Source: Streptomyces sp. NBC_01497 (GTDB lineage: Bacteria > Actinomycetota > Actinomycetes > Streptomycetales > Streptomycetaceae). Taken from it: DNA of 64,000 bases. Positions within the stretch are counted from its first letter, which is position 1. Every line of letters begins with the position of its first letter. The stretch covers positions 5,580,001 through 5,644,000 of the forward strand of contig NZ_CP109427.1 in assembly GCF_036250695.1 (NCBI RefSeq), given 5' to 3'. The position numbers were made by a program, and so were the translations under genes. This document shows positions 1 to 9,110 of the stretch, in pieces. The notes under the pieces were generated by a model that saw nothing but the letters and a program-made list of their open reading frames with translations, was not told the DNA's origin and ran no database searches.

Positions 1-2
1 GG

Positions 3-104
3 CGGGAGGGGGACCGCGTCCCGGGCCAGGGGCAGGGCGCGGGCGGCGGACCCCTCGGTACGGGTGCCGAGGACGGACGGGACGGACGGGGGAAGCGCGT
101 ATGA
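3..104 (+). CDS. C-terminal end of an upstream gene (partial)
   Basis: A frame open from the window edge ends in TGA at 102-104, and this stop overlaps the ATG of the kinase gene at 101 in the ATGA arrangement typical of translationally coupled actinomycete genes. The visible 33 residues are Gly/Arg-rich tail with no recognisable domain. In mycobacteria the gene upstream of pknG encodes a glutamate-binding lipoprotein, so that is the natural guess, but nothing seen here proves it. Another frame stays open to 132, so the assignment is tentative. Confidence 0.35.
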   Translation, partial: REGDRVPGQGQGAGGGPLGTGAEDGRDGRGKRV

Positions 105-2920
105 CGGGGTCGACGGCATGTCAGCGGCCTGACTGCGAGGGAATGTACGAGGACGTGGGCGGGGGCGAGCTGTACTGCGACGTCTGCGGCCTCGCGCCCG
201 TCGTGTCGCCGACGGGCTCGCTGTCCTCACCGCCGACCGGGCTCGCGGCCGCCGCGAAGGAGCGGGCCGGGACGGGCGCGGGATTCGGCGCGGGGACGGG
301 CAGGGGGAACGGGACAGCCACGGGACCCGGCGTCGGCACCGGCGCGGGCGGCGGGACCGGTAGGGGCACGGGGCCGGGTGGCGGCGCCGGCGCGGCGGGC
401 TCCACACTCGCCGGCTCGGAGAGCTCGTCCCGTTCCTCGCGTTCCTCGACGTCCCGGCGCTCGGTCTCCGGGCGGCTCTCCAGGGCGCTGTCCGGTGAGA
501 CGTCCGGCCGGTCGGTCTCCGTGATCAGCTCCGGCAACTCTGGCTCGCCGTCCGGCCGCAGCAGGCTCGGCGCGGGTCTCGTCTCGATCCCCGACGTGCC
601 GAAGCCCGACCCGCGCGCCGCGGTGATGGACAACGCCGAGGTGCCGGAGCGCAAGCGGTTCTGCTCGCGCTCCGACTGCGGCGCGCCGGTGGGCCGTTCG
701 CGCGGCGACCGGCCCGGCCGCACGGAGGGCTTCTGCACCAAGTGCGGCCACCCGTACTCCTTCGTGCCGAAGCTGCGCGAGGGCGACATCGTGCACGGCC
801 AGTACGAGATCGCCGGCTGCCTCGCGCACGGCGGCCTCGGCTGGATCTACCTGGCCGTCGACCGGGCGGTGGACGGCCGCTGGGTGGTCCTCAAGGGCCT
901 GCTCGACACGGGCGACGCCGACGCGATGGCGGCGGCCATGTCCGAACGCCGCTTCCTCGCCGAGATCGAGCATTCGAACATCGTCCGCATCTACAACTTC
1001 GTCGAGCACCTGGACCCGCGCACCGGCTCCCTGGACGGCTACATCGTCATGGAGTACGTCGGCGGCAAGTCGCTGAAGGAGATCGCCAACGACCGGCGTT
1101 CGCCCGCGACCGGCCGGCGCGACCCGCTGCCGGTCGAGCAGGCGTGCGCGTACGGCATCGAGGCGCTGGGCGCGCTCGGCCACCTGCACAGCCGGAATCT
1201 GCTGTACTGCGACTTCAAGGTCGACAACGCCATCCAGGCCGAGGACCAGCTCAAGCTCATAGACATGGGCGCCGTCCGGCGGATGGACGACGAGGACTCC
1301 GCGATCTACGGCACGGTCGGCTACCAGGCTCCGGAGGTCGCCGAGGTCGGCCCGTCGGTCGCCTCCGACCTGTACACGGTCGCGCGCACGCTCGCGGTGC
1401 TCACGTTCGACTTCCAGGGCTACACCAATGTGTTCGTGGACTCGCTGCCCGACCCGGAGCACATCGAGGTGTTCGGTCAGTACGAGTCCTTCTACCGCCT
1501 CCTGGTGCGCGCGACGGACCCGGACCCGGGGCGCAGGTTCTCCTCGGCCGAGGAGATGGCGGAGCAGCTGACGGGGGTCCTGCGCGAGGTCGTGGCGCTC
1601 CAGTCGGGCCGGCCCCGGCCCGCGCTGTCCACGCTGTTCGGCCCCGAGGTGCGGGTGACCGACGCCCAGTTGTTCGCCGAGCAGACGGACGACGTCTCGG
1701 TGCTGGGTGCGCGCCAGGTGCTCTCGCGCCGGTCCCGGCGCTCCGCCGCCCGGGCGCTGCCCGCGGGGCACGTGCCCCCGGCCGCCCCGGGCACCGCTCC
1801 GGCGGCGACCGCGCTGCCGCCCGCCGGATCGCGCCCCGGCGTGCCCGGGCAGCGCGGGCTGCTCCCCGCGGAGGCCGCCGGCGGCGCCCCGGGAGGAGGG
1901 CCCGCGCAGGCGCCCGCCGCGCCCCAGGGGGATACGGGCCGCACAGGGGCCCGGTCCGCCGCGGCGGAGGCGCTGCGGCTGGTCCCCCTGGACGTACGCG
2001 CGACGGTCCTCGCGCTGCCCGTACCGCGGGTGGACCCGAACGACCCCCACGCGGGATACCTCGCGGGCCTGCTCTCCTCGTCTGCGCACGGCGAGCTGAT
2101 AGCGGCGCTGGAGGTGGCGAAGAGCCACGCGTCCGGTGACTCGGCGGAGGTGCGGCTGCGTGAGGTGCGTGCGCACCTGGAGCACGGCGACACCGCCGCC
2201 GCCGCCGGTGCGCTCGGGGCCCTGCAGGCACGTCACCCCGACGAGTGGCGGGTTGTCTGGTGCCGGGCTCTGATGGCGCTGGTGACGGGTGACCACGCCA
2301 CCGCCGCGGTGTCCTTCGACGCGATCTACGATGCCTTCCCCGGCGAGCCCGCGCCGAAGCTGGCGCTCGGCGTGTGCGCCGAGGTACTGGGCCAGCTGGA
2401 CAACGCGGCGGAGTACTACCGCCTCGTTTGGGCGACTGACCCCAGCTACGTGAGTGCCGCCTTCGGGCTCGCCCGGGTCCGGCTCGCAGCGGGTGACCGG
2501 CAGGGCGCGGTCGCGACCCTGGAGTCGGTGCCGGAGGCGTCCATCCACTACACGGCCGCGCGGGTGGCCGCCGTACGGGCGCGGCTGCGCCGGCGGGTCT
2601 CGGTGGAGCCGCTGCTGCCGGATCTGACGGCGGCGGCGGACCAGGTGGAGGCGCTGCGGCAGCTGGGCCTGGACGCGGTGCGCCGGGAGCAGTTGTCGAC
2701 TGAAGTACTCGGGACGGCCCTGGACTGGGTAATCTCCGGGGGCCGGGGCGGTCGGGCCGATGCGACCACGACCCTCCTCGGCAGCCGTCTCGACGAGCGG
2801 GGCCTGCGCTTCGGACTGGAGCGCTCGTACCGGGCACTCGCCCGGCTCGCCCAGCGCGGCGAGGAGAGGATCGAACTGGTGGAGCGGGCCAACCGTTTCC
2901 GCCCCCGGACGTGGGTGTGA
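101..2920 (+). CDS. pknG: PknG-like serine/threonine protein kinase with zinc ribbons and TPRs
   Basis: 939 residues, ATG preceded by a GGGGGAAG ribosome site. Residues 7-29 and about 187-221 each hold a four-cysteine zinc ribbon (C-x4-C then CDVC or CTKC); between them lies a long Gly/Ser/Thr-rich linker. The kinase domain starts near residue 230, with the ATP-binding lysine at K265 (VLKGL), catalytic loop YCDFKVDN (D371, K373, N376) and DMG instead of DFG at 388-390. Loss of the HRD arginine and a rubredoxin-like metal site before the kinase are PknG hallmarks. The C-terminal part (about 640-860) is helical and TPR-like. In mycobacteria PknG phosphorylates FHA protein GarA and controls 2-oxoglutarate/glutamate flux; the FHA protein at 6109 is the obvious candidate partner here. 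It is followed with almost no gap by a PP2C phosphatase gene. Confidence 0.9.
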   Translation: MTGSTACQRPDCEGMYEDVGGGELYCDVCGLAPVVSPTGSLSSPPTGLAAAAKERAGTGAGFGAGTGRGNGTATGPGVGTGAGGGTGRGTGPGGGAGAAGSTLAGSESSSRSSRSSTSRRSVSGRLSRALSGETSGRSVSVISSGNSGSPSGRSRLGAGLVSIPDVPKPDPRAAVMDNAEVPERKRFCSRSDCGAPVGRSRGDRPGRTEGFCTKCGHPYSFVPKLREGDIVHGQYEIAGCLAHGGLGWIYLAVDRAVDGRWVVLKGLLDTGDADAMAAAMSERRFLAEIEHSNIVRIYNFVEHLDPRTGSLDGYIVMEYVGGKSLKEIANDRRSPATGRRDPLPVEQACAYGIEALGALGHLHSRNLLYCDFKVDNAIQAEDQLKLIDMGAVRRMDDEDSAIYGTVGYQAPEVAEVGPSVASDLYTVARTLAVLTFDFQGYTNVFVDSLPDPEHIEVFGQYESFYRLLVRATDPDPGRRFSSAEEMAEQLTGVLREVVALQSGRPRPALSTLFGPEVRVTDAQLFAEQTDDVSVLGARQVLSRRSRRSAARALPAGHVPPAAPGTAPAATALPPAGSRPGVPGQRGLLPAEAAGGAPGGGPAQAPAAPQGDTGRTGARSAAAEALRLVPLDVRATVLALPVPRVDPNDPHAGYLAGLLSSSAHGELIAALEVAKSHASGDSAEVRLREVRAHLEHGDTAAAAGALGALQARHPDEWRVVWCRALMALVTGDHATAAVSFDAIYDAFPGEPAPKLALGVCAEVLGQLDNAAEYYRLVWATDPSYVSAAFGLARVRLAAGDRQGAVATLESVPEASIHYTAARVAAVRARLRRRVSVEPLLPDLTAAADQVEALRQLGLDAVRREQLSTEVLGTALDWVISGGRGGRADATTTLLGSRLDERGLRFGLERSYRALARLAQRGEERIELVERANRFRPRTWV

Positions 2921-2923
2921 TTG

Positions 2924-4447
2924 ATGGCGCAGAAGCACCAGCGGGACGTCAGCACCTCGCCCTGCCCCAACCCGGCCTGCGGCGAACTGGTGGAGCCCGG
3001 CGACCTGTTCTGCGGTGCCTGCGGGTACGACCTGACGGCGGTGCCCGTGCCGGACGCGGGCGCCGACCACCCGACGGTCACGCTCGGCCGGGCCGGCGGC
3101 CACGGCCCGGAGCAGGGCGCGCCCGGGGCCAGGGTGTCGTGGCCGGACGCGGTGCCCGGCCAGGGGGCGGGCGCCCCGGTGGGCGCCCAGCGTCCCGGGG
3201 ATCTGCCGGGTATCGACTCACGGGGTGTCCAACTCCCTCCGGAGACAGGTGACTTCGTGCTGCGTTCGCCGAGTGACGGGCATCGGGGCACACCGGCGGA
3301 GCCGCCCCGCACGGGGACACCGGCTCAGCTGCCGGACCCCGTCGCGCCGGGCCCCGTCGCGCCGGGCTCAGGAGTGCGGACGGACGCCCCCGTGGCGCCT
3401 TCGGCGGCCCCCGCCCCGGTGGCGGGCCCGGGCGTGCCGCCGGACGGGGCCGTACCCGGCGCCGCCGCCCCCGCCGACCCGCGCATGGCCGGCCCGGCCG
3501 GTGCGCCGGCGGGCGGTGAGACGCTGTGCGTGGCCTGCCGGGCGGGCCGGGTCGACACCGACGGCTACTGCGAGAACTGCGGGCACGCGCAGCCCCGGGA
3601 GCGCGACCACGTCGAGCGCGACCTCGGCCGCGTCGCGGCCGTCAGCGACCGGGGTCTGCGCCACCACCGCAACGAGGACGCGTTCGCCGTGTCGAACGGG
3701 ACGGCCGCCGACGGGACCCCCGCGGTGATCGCCGTGGTCTGCGACGGCGTCTCGTCGGCGGCGCGCCCCGACGAGGCCTCGTCGGCCGCCTCGGTGGCCG
3801 CGGGCGAGTCGCTGCTGGCGTCGCTCCCGGGGGGCACGCACCCGCAGCAGGCCATGCACGAGGCGATCCTCGCCGCGGCCGAGGCGGTCAACTCCCTGGT
3901 GGGCGACGGCAGCGCGGTGGAGCGGGAGTCGCAGCGCCGGCAGAACGCCCCCGCCTGCACCTTCGTCGGCGCCGTGGTCACGGGCGGGCTGCTCGTCGTC
4001 GGCTGGGTCGGCGACAGCCGCGCGTACTGGGTACCCGACGATCGGACGACACAGGCGGTACGTCTGACCGAGGACGACTCGTGGGCCGCGCAGATGGTCG
4101 CGGCCGGGCTGATGAACGAGGCGGAGGCGTACGCGGACGAGCGTGCGCACGCGATCACGGGCTGGCTCGGCGCCGACGCGTACGAACTGCAGCCGCACAC
4201 CGCCTCGTTCAAGCCAGACCGGCCCGGCATCGCCCTTATCTGCACCGACGGGCTGTGGAACTACGCGGAGGGCGCCGACGAGATCGCCTCGGCCGTGCCC
4301 GCCGACGCGTCGGCGAGGCCGCTGCACGCGGCGCAGGTCCTCGTCGGGCACGCGCTGGACGGCGGGGGCCACGACAACGTAACAGTGGCCATCGTGCCGT
4401 TCCCCCTGGCGCCGGGCGGGGCAGGATCCGCGTACACCACGCCCTGA
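2924..4447 (+). CDS. PP2C-family protein phosphatase with two zinc ribbons
   Basis: 507 residues if ATG 2924 is used; a TTG at 2921 directly after the kinase stop is also in frame, so the genes are coupled. Residues 14-36 form a zinc ribbon (CPNPAC ... CGAC), a Pro/Ala/Gly-rich linker follows, and a second ribbon (CVAC ... CENC) sits at about 203-222 just before the catalytic domain. PP2C metal-binding motifs are complete: RNED near 250, CDG at 273-275, GDSR at 363-366, TDG at 441-443 and the final GGHDN with D484. It should dephosphorylate Ser/Thr targets of the neighbouring kinase, or the kinase itself. Cytosolic; no membrane segment seen. Confidence 0.88.
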   Translation: MAQKHQRDVSTSPCPNPACGELVEPGDLFCGACGYDLTAVPVPDAGADHPTVTLGRAGGHGPEQGAPGARVSWPDAVPGQGAGAPVGAQRPGDLPGIDSRGVQLPPETGDFVLRSPSDGHRGTPAEPPRTGTPAQLPDPVAPGPVAPGSGVRTDAPVAPSAAPAPVAGPGVPPDGAVPGAAAPADPRMAGPAGAPAGGETLCVACRAGRVDTDGYCENCGHAQPRERDHVERDLGRVAAVSDRGLRHHRNEDAFAVSNGTAADGTPAVIAVVCDGVSSAARPDEASSAASVAAGESLLASLPGGTHPQQAMHEAILAAAEAVNSLVGDGSAVERESQRRQNAPACTFVGAVVTGGLLVVGWVGDSRAYWVPDDRTTQAVRLTEDDSWAAQMVAAGLMNEAEAYADERAHAITGWLGADAYELQPHTASFKPDRPGIALICTDGLWNYAEGADEIASAVPADASARPLHAAQVLVGHALDGGGHDNVTVAIVPFPLAPGGAGSAYTTP

Positions 4448-4534
4448 CCGCCCGATCGATCACCGTTCCCTGTCCGCTTTCTGACGACGTGTCATATCAG
4501 AGCCGATGCCCGGAACGGCTCCGGTCCGCCGCGG

Positions 4535-4562
4535 CCGGGCCGCCGGGACCCCGGCGGCCCGG
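4535..4562. terminator. Hairpin between phosphatase and VWA genes
   Basis: Twelve-base perfect inverted repeat (arms 4535-4546 and 4551-4562) with a GACC tetraloop, GC only. It lies 88 bases after the phosphatase stop and 115 bases before the VWA start. It could end the kinase-phosphatase transcript or act as a partial terminator inside a four-gene operon; there is no T tract. Confidence 0.55.
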
Positions 4563-4677
4563 CGACTGCCCCGGCCGCCGGGGCGCCACGGCCCGTCACC
4601 CCCCCACCGCGCGAGTTCCCTCCGAATCGTTTCGAACCGTTTCCGCCCCAGCCGGTGGAGTGTCGAGGAGCCGACCC

Positions 4678-6003
4678 ATGGCGAACTTCTCCAAGTCGAA
4701 CGTGCCGCAGTTCAGAGTCGACGTGTACCAGAACGAGTACCTGGCCGAGGGTGCCCGTGAGGTCAACGCGATCGTGACGGTGACGTCCACGGGCGGCGGC
4801 ACCAGCGGCGGCGGCCTGGCGGGCCGCGGCTCCGGGGCGGCCGTGGTGATCATGGTGGACTGCTCGGGTTCCATGGACTACCCGCCGGAGAAGATGCGCA
4901 ACGCGCGCGAGGCGACGGCCGCCGCCATCGACACCCTGCGCGACGGTGTCTCCTTCGCGGTGGTCGCGGGGACGCACATCGCCAGGGAGATCTATCCGGC
5001 GAACGGGTCCCTGGCCGTCGCCGACGCGGAGACCCGTTCGCGCGCCCAGCACGCGCTGCGCTCCCTGGGGGCGGGCGGCGGCACCGCCGTCGGCACGTGG
5101 CTGCGGCTCGCCGACCGGCTGCTGTCGACGGCGGACGTGCCGATCCGGCACGGCATCCTGCTCACCGACGGGCGCAACGAGCACGAGTCGCCCGAGGATC
5201 TGCGCGCCGCGCTCGACGCGTGCGCCGGGCGCTTCACCTGTGACGCGCGGGGCGTCGGGACGGACTGGGAGGTCAAGGAGGTCACCGCGGTGGCCTCGGC
5301 GCTGCTCGGCACCGCCGACATCGTGGCCGACCCCGCCAACCTCAGCGCGGACTTCACGCAGATGATGGAGACCGCGATGGGCAAGGAGGTCGCGGACGTC
5401 GCGCTGCGGCTTTGGACCCCGATGGGCGCGGAAGTCCGCTTCGTCAAGCAGGTGGCGCCGACGGTGGAGGCGCTGACCGGCCGCCGGACGCTGAGCGGTC
5501 CGCGCTCCGGGGACTACCCGACCGGGTCGTGGGGTGACGAATCTCGCGATTACCACGTCTGTGTAGAGGTTCCCGAGGCGGCCGTCGGACGGGAGATGCT
5601 GGCCGCCCGCGTCTCGCTCGTCCTGCCCGCGCCCGACGGGGGAGCACCTCAGGTGCTGTCCCAGGGCCTGGTCAAGGCGGTGTGGACGGACGACATGGAG
5701 GCGTCGACGTCCATCAACCCGCAGGTCGCGCACTACACGGGGCAGGCGGAGCTGGCGCAGGTCATCCAACAGGGCCTCGACGCGCGCAAATCGGGTGATT
5801 TCGATGGCGCGACGGCCAAACTCGGCCGGGCGGTACAGCTGGCCGCGTCGTCCGGAAACGCGGACACTGCGAAATTGCTTTCGAAGGTGGTGGACGTGGT
5901 CGATGCCGCGACGGGTACTGTGCGACTGAAGGCGAAGGTGGCGGAAGCGGACGAGATGACCCTCGAAACGCGCTCCACCAAGACCGTCCGGGTCAAGAAG
6001 TAG
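4678..6003 (+). CDS. von Willebrand factor A domain protein
   Basis: 441 residues, ATG 4678 preceded by GAGGAG. The metal-ion-dependent adhesion site reads DCSGSM (D61, S63, S65), with a conserved threonine in GGGTAVGT and the second acidic loop ILLTDGRNEH, so the divalent-metal site looks intact. The VWA fold is followed by a beta-rich region and a C-terminal helical stretch ending in basic residues. No signal peptide and no membrane segment, so it is cytosolic, like TerY-type VWA proteins. The genes before and after encode a kinase, a phosphatase and an FHA protein, which matches the kinase/PP2C/VWA triads known as TerY-P systems. No zinc ribbon, in contrast to its three neighbours. Confidence 0.85.
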   Translation: MANFSKSNVPQFRVDVYQNEYLAEGAREVNAIVTVTSTGGGTSGGGLAGRGSGAAVVIMVDCSGSMDYPPEKMRNAREATAAAIDTLRDGVSFAVVAGTHIAREIYPANGSLAVADAETRSRAQHALRSLGAGGGTAVGTWLRLADRLLSTADVPIRHGILLTDGRNEHESPEDLRAALDACAGRFTCDARGVGTDWEVKEVTAVASALLGTADIVADPANLSADFTQMMETAMGKEVADVALRLWTPMGAEVRFVKQVAPTVEALTGRRTLSGPRSGDYPTGSWGDESRDYHVCVEVPEAAVGREMLAARVSLVLPAPDGGAPQVLSQGLVKAVWTDDMEASTSINPQVAHYTGQAELAQVIQQGLDARKSGDFDGATAKLGRAVQLAASSGNADTAKLLSKVVDVVDAATGTVRLKAKVAEADEMTLETRSTKTVRVKK

Positions 6004-6108
6004 CCCGCGGGAAGCACCGCGGAACCGGGCCGGACAACCACCGCAACAACCGCAAGCACCACCGAGTGGCGGCCGCGAGGCCGGATCAGGAGAGGGGGAA
6101 GCGCAGCC

Positions 6109-7410
6109 ATGCCGACCTGCCCCAACGGACACCAGTCGGGCTCCGACGACTGGTGCGAAGTCTGCGGCCATCGCATGGGCGGCCCTGCCGTACCGCCTCC
6201 CCCCGCACCGCCGGGCCAGGGGTACGGGTACCCGCCGCAGGGCCCCGGTCCCGCCGCCGTGTCCGAACTCTGCCCGCAGTGCCAGACGCCGCGTGAGGCC
6301 AACGCGCCGTACTGCGAGGAGTGCCGGTGGAACTTCCTCACCAACACCGCCACCTCGTACACGCCCCTCGCGCCGCGCACCACCAACGGCCAGGGCCCCG
6401 GCGGCGGGATCAACCTACCGCCCGGCTTCCAGACCCAGCCGCCGGGGCCGCAGACGACGCGCCCGCCGGAGCAGTACGGGACCCGGCCGCCCGACCCGTA
6501 CGGGACGCGCCCGCCGGAGCCGTACGGGACGCGCCCGCCCGAACCGCCCTACGAGGCGAGGCCGCCGGAGCCCTACGGGACAAGACCCCCCGAGCAGCCG
6601 CCCTACGAGCGGAGCGGAACCCGCCCCTCGCAGATCAACCGTCCCGCCGAACCCCTGCTCTCCGAGCCGGCGCCGGGGCCTGGCGGCGGAGCCGACGACG
6701 GCTGGGGCGCACCCCAGCCGTCGCGCTTCGAGCGCGTCTCGCCCCCGGCCGCCCCCGCACCGCAGGGGCCGGGCCCCACAGCGGGCGGCGACTGGGCGCC
6801 CGCGCCCCCCGCGCCGTCCTTCGACCGGCTCTCCCCGCCGCCCGCGCAGCCCGGCCCCGGCCCGGTCGCCGAGGACGACTGGATGCTGCCGCCGCCGTCC
6901 GCCTCGGGGCCGTTCCCGCCCCAGCAGGGGATGGAGCAGCCCGGTGTGCCGCCGCAGGGGACCCAGGGCGGGCCCGGGCCGCAGCAGCCGCGCTACCCCG
7001 GGCCGTCCCGGTGGGCCGTGGTGATCGGCCCCGACCGCGAGTACTTCATGGCGATGATGCACCGCAGCGGGCCGGAGGCCACGGGCCTCAACCTGCCCGC
7101 GTACTCGCCCGAGCAGCACATGCCGCTCACCGGCAACCAGGTCACCATCGGCCGCCGCAGGCACTCCACGGGGGAGTCGCCCGACATCGACCTCTCGGTG
7201 CCGCCTGAGGACCCGGGCGTCTCGCACCAGCACGCGATCCTCGTCCAGCAGCCGGACGGCGGGTGGGCCGTGGTCGACCAGAACTCGACCAACGGCACGA
7301 CCCTCAACGGCGGCGAGGAACCGATACAGCCCTACGTACCGATTCCGCTCGGTGACGGTGACCGGGTGCACGTGGGCGCCTGGACGACCATCCGGATCGT
7401 CCAGGACTGA
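6109..7410 (+). CDS. FHA domain protein with zinc ribbons and a proline-rich linker
   Basis: 433 residues, ATG 6109 after GGAGAGGGGG. Two zinc ribbons come first (CPNGH...CEVC at 4-23 and CPQC...CEEC at 55-74). A Pro-rich linker follows with six or so copies of a GTRPPEPY-like unit at about 123-165. The C-terminal FHA domain (about 340-433) has the phosphothreonine-binding residues GRRR (348-351), S372 and H375 in SHQH, and NSTNG (392-396). FHA domains read phosphothreonine, so this protein is likely a target or adaptor of the kinase at 101. The linker repeats probably vary in number between strains. Confidence 0.88.
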   Translation: MPTCPNGHQSGSDDWCEVCGHRMGGPAVPPPPAPPGQGYGYPPQGPGPAAVSELCPQCQTPREANAPYCEECRWNFLTNTATSYTPLAPRTTNGQGPGGGINLPPGFQTQPPGPQTTRPPEQYGTRPPDPYGTRPPEPYGTRPPEPPYEARPPEPYGTRPPEQPPYERSGTRPSQINRPAEPLLSEPAPGPGGGADDGWGAPQPSRFERVSPPAAPAPQGPGPTAGGDWAPAPPAPSFDRLSPPPAQPGPGPVAEDDWMLPPPSASGPFPPQQGMEQPGVPPQGTQGGPGPQQPRYPGPSRWAVVIGPDREYFMAMMHRSGPEATGLNLPAYSPEQHMPLTGNQVTIGRRRHSTGESPDIDLSVPPEDPGVSHQHAILVQQPDGGWAVVDQNSTNGTTLNGGEEPIQPYVPIPLGDGDRVHVGAWTTIRIVQD

Positions 7411-7445
7411 GCCCTGCGGACGGGGTCCCGGCCGGGACGCCCGGC

Positions 7446-7490
7446 GCGCTCCCGTCCGGTACGCGCTGCCTCCGTTGCGCTCCCGTCCGG
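7446..7490. repeat. 14-bp direct repeat in a convergent intergenic gap
   Basis: The 14-mer GCGCTCCCGTCCGG occurs at 7446-7459 and again at 7477-7490. It lies between the convergent FHA and methyltransferase genes. A GTCCCGGCCGGGAC palindrome lies just upstream at about 7427. No further function visible. Confidence 0.5.
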
Positions 7491-7493
7491 CGC

Positions 7494-8477
7494 TCAGGTC
7501 GGCGGGAGCGGCCAGACGTCACGCCCGTGCGGATCGTCCAGCCAGGCCCACTGGCCGGCGTCGGTGACCGTGACGCCGTAGCGCTCCCGCCCGGGGCGGT
7601 GCGCGTGGCGCCACAGGCCGTACGCCTCCTGCGGGTCGAGGCTCTGCGCGCTCAGCGCCAGCAGGAAGCGGAAGCTGTCGTTCGCCAGCACGTGCCGGGG
7701 CAGTTCCGCCGCCCGCTCGGCGAGGTCCTCGCCGAGGACGGGCGCGCCGCGCAGCGCCACGAAGAACGCCGAAGTGGGAAGGAACGTGCCCTGCGCCAGC
7801 CGCCCCCCGGCGGTGTCCGTCACCCGCAGGGAGATCAGCCCGGTGGCGAGCGGCGCGACGATGCGCCCGTCGGGCGCCGACTGCTCGACCCAGGCGCGCG
7901 GCACCGACGGCAGCGCGCAGGTCGCGATGATCCGGTCGAACGGCGCGCGCTCCGGGACGCCGCGGGCGCCGTCGCCCGTGAAGACGGCGGGCCGCCGGCC
8001 GGCCGCCCTGAGGTGGACCCGGGCCGACTCGGTGATCTCCGGATCCAGGTCGACGGTCGTCACGAGGTCGTCGCCGAGCCGGTGCGCGAGCAGCGCCGCG
8101 TTGTAGCCGGTGCCCGCGCCGATCTCCAGCACGCGGTGGCCGTCACGCACGTCCAGTTCGGCGAGCATCCCCGCCATCAGCGAGGGCTGGCTGCTCGACG
8201 AGATCAGCCGGCCGTCGCGCATGCGGGTACCGAGCGCGGTGTCCGCGTACGCGCCGCTCAGCCAGCGCCACCGGTTCTCCTGATCCGGGTCGCCGGACCA
8301 CAGCCGCCTGCTGCCGCCGCTGCCCTCGACGTAGTAGTAGGGGACGAACAGATGCCGGGGCACGGCCTCGAACGCGGCACGCCAGGCCGGGTCGGGCAGC
8401 GCGCCCATGGCGGCCATGTCGCGCACCATCGTGGCCCGCGCCTGGGCGGCGTGGGCCTCCTCGTCGTATCCGGTCAC
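7494..8477 (-). CDS. PCMT-family SAM-dependent methyltransferase
   Basis: 327 residues from GTG 8477. The SAM-binding motif is VLEIGAGTGYNAALLA (about residues 120-135), followed by an acidic post-motif (TVDLDPEI) and the GDGARG loop; upstream lies the SSSSQPSLMAGML stretch characteristic of the protein-L-isoaspartate O-methyltransferase family. At 327 residues it is longer than the ~210-residue repair enzyme, with an extra C-terminal domain, so the substrate may not be isoaspartyl protein; related long forms act in peptide-modification systems, but no precursor gene is seen nearby. Stands alone, convergent with the FHA gene. The GTG start has only a cramped ribosome site (GGAAGG touching it); ATG 8429 is an alternative. 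Confidence 0.75.
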   Translation of the reverse strand: MTGYDEEAHAAQARATMVRDMAAMGALPDPAWRAAFEAVPRHLFVPYYYVEGSGGSRRLWSGDPDQENRWRWLSGAYADTALGTRMRDGRLISSSSQPSLMAGMLAELDVRDGHRVLEIGAGTGYNAALLAHRLGDDLVTTVDLDPEITESARVHLRAAGRRPAVFTGDGARGVPERAPFDRIIATCALPSVPRAWVEQSAPDGRIVAPLATGLISLRVTDTAGGRLAQGTFLPTSAFFVALRGAPVLGEDLAERAAELPRHVLANDSFRFLLALSAQSLDPQEAYGLWRHAHRPGRERYGVTVTDAGQWAWLDDPHGRDVWPLPPT

Positions 8478-8576
8478 CCTTCCACTGTCAGCCCTGACGG
8501 TCGGCCGGGCGAGTGCGGGAGCCCGCCGTGCGGGGCGCAGGGACCGGCGGTGGGGGAGCGTGGGGGGCCGGAGCGC

Positions 8577-9110
8577 TCAGCCCGGGGACTGGAGGGTCCT
8601 GCTGGGGCTCTCTCCGTACATCGATTTGTACTGTTCGGCGAAACGGCTGAGGTGGGTGAAGCCCCAGCGGTACGCGATCTCGGAGACGGAGGAGCCGGCC
8701 GGGTCGGCCCGCACGAGCTCCGTGTGGGCGCGGCGAATCCGGACGGACTGCAGGTACTTCATGGGCGACATGTTCAGATTCCGCCGGAACGTGTTCTGGA
8801 GCGCGCGCACGCTCACGTGCACCTGGCCCGCGATGTCCCCGACGGTCAGGGGCAGTTCCGGCTGATCCTCGATCAGGGCGATCGCGGCCTTCAGGGCGCG
8901 CGGCCGCAAGTCCTCCGCCGCGGCGCGCAACGGGCCGGACGCCGTGTGCGTTGTGGCGAGCAGGAACCCGTTGACGAGGGACTCCCTGATGGGCCGCGCG
9001 GCCAGCGGCTGGGCGAGCAACCCGCCCGGCGTGGCGCCGAGTTCGGTGGCCGTGCGGACCAGCCTCGCCCAGTCCCCTCCGGCGCCGGTCCGGCGCGCGC
9101 CAGCGCCCCT
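8577..9110 (-). pseudogene. 5'-truncated AraC-family regulator
   Basis: From about 9074 down to the TGA at 8577-8579 the frame encodes the last ~165 residues of an AraC regulator with the cupin-like ligand domain: DWARLVR...GGLLAQPL, then a complete two-HTH AraC domain (SVRALQNTFRRNLNMSPMKY, RIRRAHTELV, SEIAYRWGFTHLSRFAEQYK). The ~180-residue N-terminal ligand domain normally present is missing. Between the HTH part and the XRE stop at 9217 there is no ATG, GTG or TTG in frame and the translated residues are Arg/Ala-rich nonsense. The simplest reading is a gene whose 5' half was lost, probably when the XRE/aminopeptidase pair was placed here. The 9110 boundary is approximate. Confidence 0.7.

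Noticed and set aside
227..3103. A 958-codon minus-strand frame opposite the kinase gene
   Set aside because: Antisense shadow of the PknG-like gene with no motif or ribosome site.
7494..9110. Possible peptide-modification (RiPP) cluster because of the long PCMT-type methyltransferase
   Set aside because: No precursor peptide, ATP-grasp or other modifying gene lies beside it.
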